Part shown: one piece after another, positions 54,801-57,727 of the stretch
Layout of the letters: every line of letters begins with the position of its first letter
Numbering within the stretch: position 1 is the stretch's first letter
Origin: Lachnospiraceae bacterium
GTDB taxonomy: Bacteria; Bacillota; Clostridia; Lachnospirales; Lachnospiraceae
Direction: 5' to 3'
DNA length: 57,727 nt
Assembly: GCA_017526985.1 (NCBI GenBank)
Contig: JAFXQR010000122.1
Coordinates: 1-57,727 of the forward strand
Position numbers and translations under genes: made by a program
Notes under the pieces: generated by a model
The model's input: the letters and a program-made list of their open reading frames with translations, nothing else
Databases searched by the model: none
What the model was told of the DNA's origin: nothing

Positions 54801-55526
54801 TTATGCCTTCTTTATCCTTTCAATGGTCACACTTCTCAAAAAGGACGAATATGCTTTCTTCAGTGCCGGATAATATGTCCTCCCTATCGGAATTCGATCT
54901 CCATTTGTCATTTTTGCCTCGTCTCTTGTAATACTCACAACATATTGGAGATTGATCAGATATGATTTATGAACTCTCAGAATGGTCGTTCCCCGAAGCT
55001 TTTCGTCCAAATATCCGATACTGTCGTATCCCGTAAAATCTGCTTCCCGCAAATGAATTTGTACATAATTTTTTTGAGCCTGTACATAAAGGATTTCATC
55101 CAGCTTTACATCGCTGTCTCCCTGCATAGCTCTGATCGTAACATCGATATTCTCGTCATTCTCACGGATCACTGTTTGCAGGCACTTTATAATAGCCAAT
55201 TCATCAGGTGGTTTGGGTAGAAAAGTCAGTGTTTTAAGATCGATCGTGTCAAGCCGAAACTCTTCATATGCCGACACGAAAACAATCCTCCAAAACAGAT
55301 CGTTTTTTCGGAGTCTTTCCATTACTTCCAACCCGCTGATCCCCTGCATCTGTATATCCAGAAATAGCAAATGAATCTTTTCTCCCTGATACTCAAGCAC
55401 TTCCTCACCGGATTGGAACTCTATTATCTTATATTCCTGCTCTGATGAAGCCATATAATTCCGGCAGCATTCTTTTATCTTGCCTCGCCAAGTCGCATCA
55501 TCATCACATATTGCAATTATAAGCAC
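54801..55526 (-). CDS. LytTR-domain response regulator
   Basis: A 241-aa regulator of the AgrA type. The receiver (1-~125) has AICDDDATWR, phospho-Asp in LLFLDIQMQGISGLEV and the Lys in TFLPKPPDE. The LytTR DNA-binding domain (~140-235) has LDEILYVQAQKNYVQIHLRE, LRGTTILRVHKSYLINLQYV and GDRIPIGRTYYPALKKAY. The start is GTG with GAGGGG 7 nt upstream. It probably binds the tandem repeats at 53431-53470. Confidence 0.95.
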   Translation of the reverse strand: MLIIAICDDDATWRGKIKECCRNYMASSEQEYKIIEFQSGEEVLEYQGEKIHLLFLDIQMQGISGLEVMERLRKNDLFWRIVFVSAYEEFRLDTIDLKTLTFLPKPPDELAIIKCLQTVIRENDENIDVTIRAMQGDSDVKLDEILYVQAQKNYVQIHLREADFTGYDSIGYLDEKLRGTTILRVHKSYLINLQYVVSITRDEAKMTNGDRIPIGRTYYPALKKAYSSFLRSVTIERIKKA

Positions 55527-55572
55527 TTACACGCCCCTCATTTTATCAACACCAGCTAAACACACGGTCATT

Positions 55573-55601
55573 ATTTTATCATTGTGTATACAATTATTCA
55601 A
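55573..55601 (-). promoter_or_regulatory. Promoter of the LytTR/GHKL pair
   Basis: On the minus strand TTGAAT (55601-55596), 17-bp spacer, TAAAAT (55578-55573). The spacer holds the inverted repeat ATTGT-ATAC-ACAAT, a possible repressor site. No LytTR-like direct repeat is seen here. Confidence 0.6.
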
Positions 55602-55732
55602 CCTTATGGCCTTACATTATCTATCGGCATAATATCCGAATTTTCTTTTCCGGGTTTGTCATTTTTTACAAATTGAGTACATTATCGCAGTCTTTTCGTA
55701 CTGATATGGCAGGCTATTCACATCCGATGCAC

Positions 55733-55761
55733 TTGACAATTCCTTTTTTATCGGATAGACT
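55733..55761 (+). promoter_or_regulatory. Promoter of the AAA ATPase gene
   Basis: TTGACA (55733-55738), 17-bp spacer, TAGACT (55756-55761). The start is expected near 55768, just before an inverted repeat. Confidence 0.6.
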
Positions 55762-55770
55762 TTATTATAC

Positions 55771-55813
55771 TTTGGCAGGTTTGCTATTATATATAGCCAG
55801 CAAATCCGCCAAA
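55771..55813 (+). repeat. 15-bp inverted repeat in the ATPase leader
   Basis: TTTGGCAGGTTTGCT (55771-55785) and AGCAAATCCGCCAAA (55799-55813) pair at 13 of 15 positions around a 13-nt AT-rich loop. No T-tract follows, so it is more likely an operator or a 5' mRNA structure. Confidence 0.6.
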
Positions 55814-55854
55814 TTTAGATGATATATCTATTTTTGGCAGTTTAGGAGGGATAT

Positions 55855-57264
55855 ATGAAGATTATTGGCAGAAAAAGAGAACAAGATATTTTGACACAAT
55901 GTATTAACTCAAACAGGCCGGAATTTCTTGTTGTTTACGGCCGGAGACGAATAGGGAAAACCTATCTCATAAAAGAATACTTTAATAATCGATTTTCATT
56001 TTATGCCAGTGGCGCACCTGATGAAAACACTGCCGGTCAGCTAAAAACTTTTTATAAGAGTCTTAGAGAATTCGGCAGTAAAGATCGTAAAGCCCCCAAA
56101 GATTGGTATGAGGCTTTTTCGATGCTGAAGGAATTGCTCAACAGCAAAGAGGTATACAGAGAACCTATAAACAACCGGGTGGTTATTTTTTTGGATGAAA
56201 TGCCTTGGATGGATTCTCCACAATCTGACTTTAAAAGTGCACTGGATCGATTTTGGAATATGTGGGCTTCTTCCAGAGAAGAGATTGTTCTTATTGCCTG
56301 CGGTTCAGCCACCAGCTGGATCATCGACAATATTCTGAATGGAAAAAAAGGATTTCACAACCGGGTCACGAGACAGCTGCGACTAATGCCTTTTACATTA
56401 AAAGAATGCGAGGAGCTCCTGGTTCACAACGGTCTTAATCTTCCCAGAAATCAGATCATCGATCTCTATATGGTTTTTGGCGGTATTCCTTATTATTTAA
56501 ACCTTATGGATACACGATTAAGTATCCCTCAAAATATTGACGAAAGGTTTTTTAAAGAATATGGAGAACTTCATAATGAATACTACAATCTTTTTCATTC
56601 ATTGTACAGAAAGCCGGACAAACACTTAAAGATCATCCATGTACTTGCAGAAAAGGACAGCGGCATAACCCGGAACGAAATTTCAGAATCTACAGGGTTA
56701 AGCAGTGGATTTGCACTATCCAAATGTCTTCGGGAATTGGAAGAATGCGGATTCATTCGCAAATATGAAAAGAAAGCTGAAAAAGGAAAGGATACCATTT
56801 ATCAATTGACGGATCCTTTTATCTTGTTTTGCATAAAAACAGTACAAAACGGAAAAATACGATCATGGTCAAAGTATTACGGCACTTCCTCATACTACCA
56901 GTGGCGTGGAAAATCATTTGAGATTGTGTGTCTGAATCATATTTCGCAGATTAAATCTGCATTAGAAATAGGGGGAGTAGATACCTATGAATACTCCTGG
57001 CAAAATACCGAAGCACAGATTGATCTGATCATTGATCGCGACGATGGAGTGATCAATCTGTGTGAAATAAAATATACAGATAAGGAGTATGAACCAGATC
57101 AAAGTGATTATAATAAACTGAGAAACAGAATGGCTGTATTTCAAGAACATAGCAATCATAAAAAAGCCATTCACATAACCCTGATCACCGCAAACGGATT
57201 AAAACAAAATAAATATTTCGGCATCTTTCAAAATGTAATCCAAGGCGACGATTTGTTTTCGTAG
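55855..57264 (+). CDS. AAA ATPase with C-terminal DUF234 (PD-(D/E)XK-like) domain
   Basis: A 469-aa protein. Walker A VVYGRRRIGKTYLI is near residues 26-39 and Walker B VVIFLDEMPWMD near 107-118, then a STAND/MoxR-like helical part (HNRVTRQLRLMPFTLKECEELL). A winged helix (~265-330) has TRNEISESTGLSSGFALSKCLRELEECGFI. The C-terminal DUF234 domain has AQIDLIIDRDDGVINLCEIKYTDK, i.e. D, then E-x-K of a nuclease-like fold. Such proteins are widespread accessory genes of unknown role. AGGAGG lies 6 nt upstream of the ATG. Confidence 0.88.
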   Translation: MKIIGRKREQDILTQCINSNRPEFLVVYGRRRIGKTYLIKEYFNNRFSFYASGAPDENTAGQLKTFYKSLREFGSKDRKAPKDWYEAFSMLKELLNSKEVYREPINNRVVIFLDEMPWMDSPQSDFKSALDRFWNMWASSREEIVLIACGSATSWIIDNILNGKKGFHNRVTRQLRLMPFTLKECEELLVHNGLNLPRNQIIDLYMVFGGIPYYLNLMDTRLSIPQNIDERFFKEYGELHNEYYNLFHSLYRKPDKHLKIIHVLAEKDSGITRNEISESTGLSSGFALSKCLRELEECGFIRKYEKKAEKGKDTIYQLTDPFILFCIKTVQNGKIRSWSKYYGTSSYYQWRGKSFEIVCLNHISQIKSALEIGGVDTYEYSWQNTEAQIDLIIDRDDGVINLCEIKYTDKEYEPDQSDYNKLRNRMAVFQEHSNHKKAIHITLITANGLKQNKYFGIFQNVIQGDDLFS

Positions 57265-57298
57265 ATAGAATCTCGTAACCACAGGGACGGTTCTCCGG

Positions 57299-57481
57299 AT
57301 GGCACGGGTACGTTCGATCTCTTCGATTGAGTCGGAGATTAAAACAGTAGAGGCAGAGTTGACAAAGGCGCAGCAGAAATGCGATGCTTTATCAACAAAG
57401 CTGCTTGAGCTACAGAAACTAAAACATGAGTACGAGGCTAAGCAGATATTGGAAGCCTTCCATAAAAGTGGTAAGAGGATG
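57299..57481 (+). pseudogene. Truncated small coiled-coil ICE protein (ErpK/DUF4315-like)
   Basis: The first 60 residues (MARVRSISSIESEIKTVEAE, a coiled coil, then AKQILEAFHKSGK) resemble short coiled-coil proteins that I recall from conjugative elements of Firmicutes, which normally end ~10 residues later. Here the frame leaves the family right after KSGK and runs on into the antisense of the next gene until 57727. This suggests a recombination scar. The upstream CCACAGGGACGGTTCT (57279-57294) looks like a repeated mobile-element tract, but I cannot verify this. Confidence 0.45.
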
Positions 57482-57489
57482 ATTCCCCT

Positions 57490-57726
57490 CTATATATCCC
57501 CAAACATCTTCTTCAATCTGAATGTCGTTATTCCATCTTTGCTCTCGCTATCCAGTTCAAGAATTTCATCCTGTGATAACATCAGCTCTGATGGATTGCG
57601 ACCGATGATAATATACTGGTTTTCAGCATCTAATGCAATATGTCGTCGCATACCATCATCCAGCAACAGATCCGCATTATCTATCACAAACAACTTTCCA
57701 TTGGCATTTCTGATTGTCTCTTTATA
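57490..57726 (-). CDS. Partial unknown protein, C-terminal 78 residues
   Basis: The frame is open to the right edge and stops with TAG at 57490. It reads NGKLFVIDNADLLLDDGMRR, with a Walker-B-like FVIDNADLLLDD, then IALDAENQYIIIGRNPSELM and ends KKMFGDI. This could be the end of a P-loop protein of a mobile element. It converges with the truncated coiled-coil gene. No further call is possible from this part. Confidence 0.55.
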   Translation of the reverse strand, partial: YKETIRNANGKLFVIDNADLLLDDGMRRHIALDAENQYIIIGRNPSELMLSQDEILELDSESKDGITTFRLKKMFGDI

Positions 57727-57727
57727 A

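Overview
The window looks like chromosome of a flagellated, anaerobic gut or rumen Lachnospiraceae (Clostridia). The evidence is a pyruvate formate-lyase activase, a flagellin plus FliS with a DUF6240-type protein, two-component systems of the YesM/YesN and GHKL/LytTR types, many GGAGG-type ribosome binding sites and pectin-processing enzymes. The species is not identified. No rRNA, tRNA or CRISPR array was seen.

Layout. 1-360: a dispersed intergenic repeat and nested hairpins. 364-6646: DUF1858 redox protein, SCP2-like protein with a histone-H1-like tail, nth, ferredoxin, pflA, a LacI-sensor/GGDEF protein and an orphan adenine methylase. 6650-15009 (all minus strand): pectin/rhamnogalacturonan and mannose genes, namely pectinesterase, membrane protein, cupin, PL26-like lyase, KdgF-like cupin, manA, manC and a CE2-like esterase. 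15010-15425: second copy of the dispersed repeat. 15426-22913: Orn/Lys/Arg decarboxylase and three envelope genes (L,D-transpeptidase, NlpC/P60 hydrolase, membrane protein with a degenerate C39-like end). 22964-30378: complete F1Fo ATP synthase operon whose c subunit carries the Na+ ligand set. 30596-31674: rpsF-ssb-rpsR. 31968-32837: c-di-GMP-I riboswitch plus terminator in front of a type IV pilin-like gene. 32894-39769: ATP-grasp, fliS, flagellin, DUF6240, YdcF. 39775-47949: YesM/YesN pair and a galactofuranose-type sugar ABC transporter with two binding proteins. 48161-53245: MarR, HlyD-type adaptor and RND pump. 53262-57727: an AT-richer end with a GHKL/LytTR two-component system, a 20-residue peptide gene behind tandem LytTR-like direct repeats, an AAA/DUF234 ATPase and a truncated conjugative-element gene.

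How it fits together. Pectin-derived oligosaccharides are probably imported and then de-esterified and cleaved in the cytoplasm, because none of the enzymes has a signal peptide. c-di-GMP links one gene that probably makes it (the GGDEF protein) with one sensor (the riboswitch before the pilin), beside flagellar genes that c-di-GMP usually opposes. The most novel candidate is the peptide locus at 53.3-55.5 kb: response regulator, kinase, two 20-bp-phased direct repeats, a -35/-10 pair, a strong ribosome binding site, a 20-aa amphipathic peptide and a terminator, all on one strand. This has the form of a self-inducing peptide signalling loop without an AgrB-type processing enzyme or a cysteine in the peptide.
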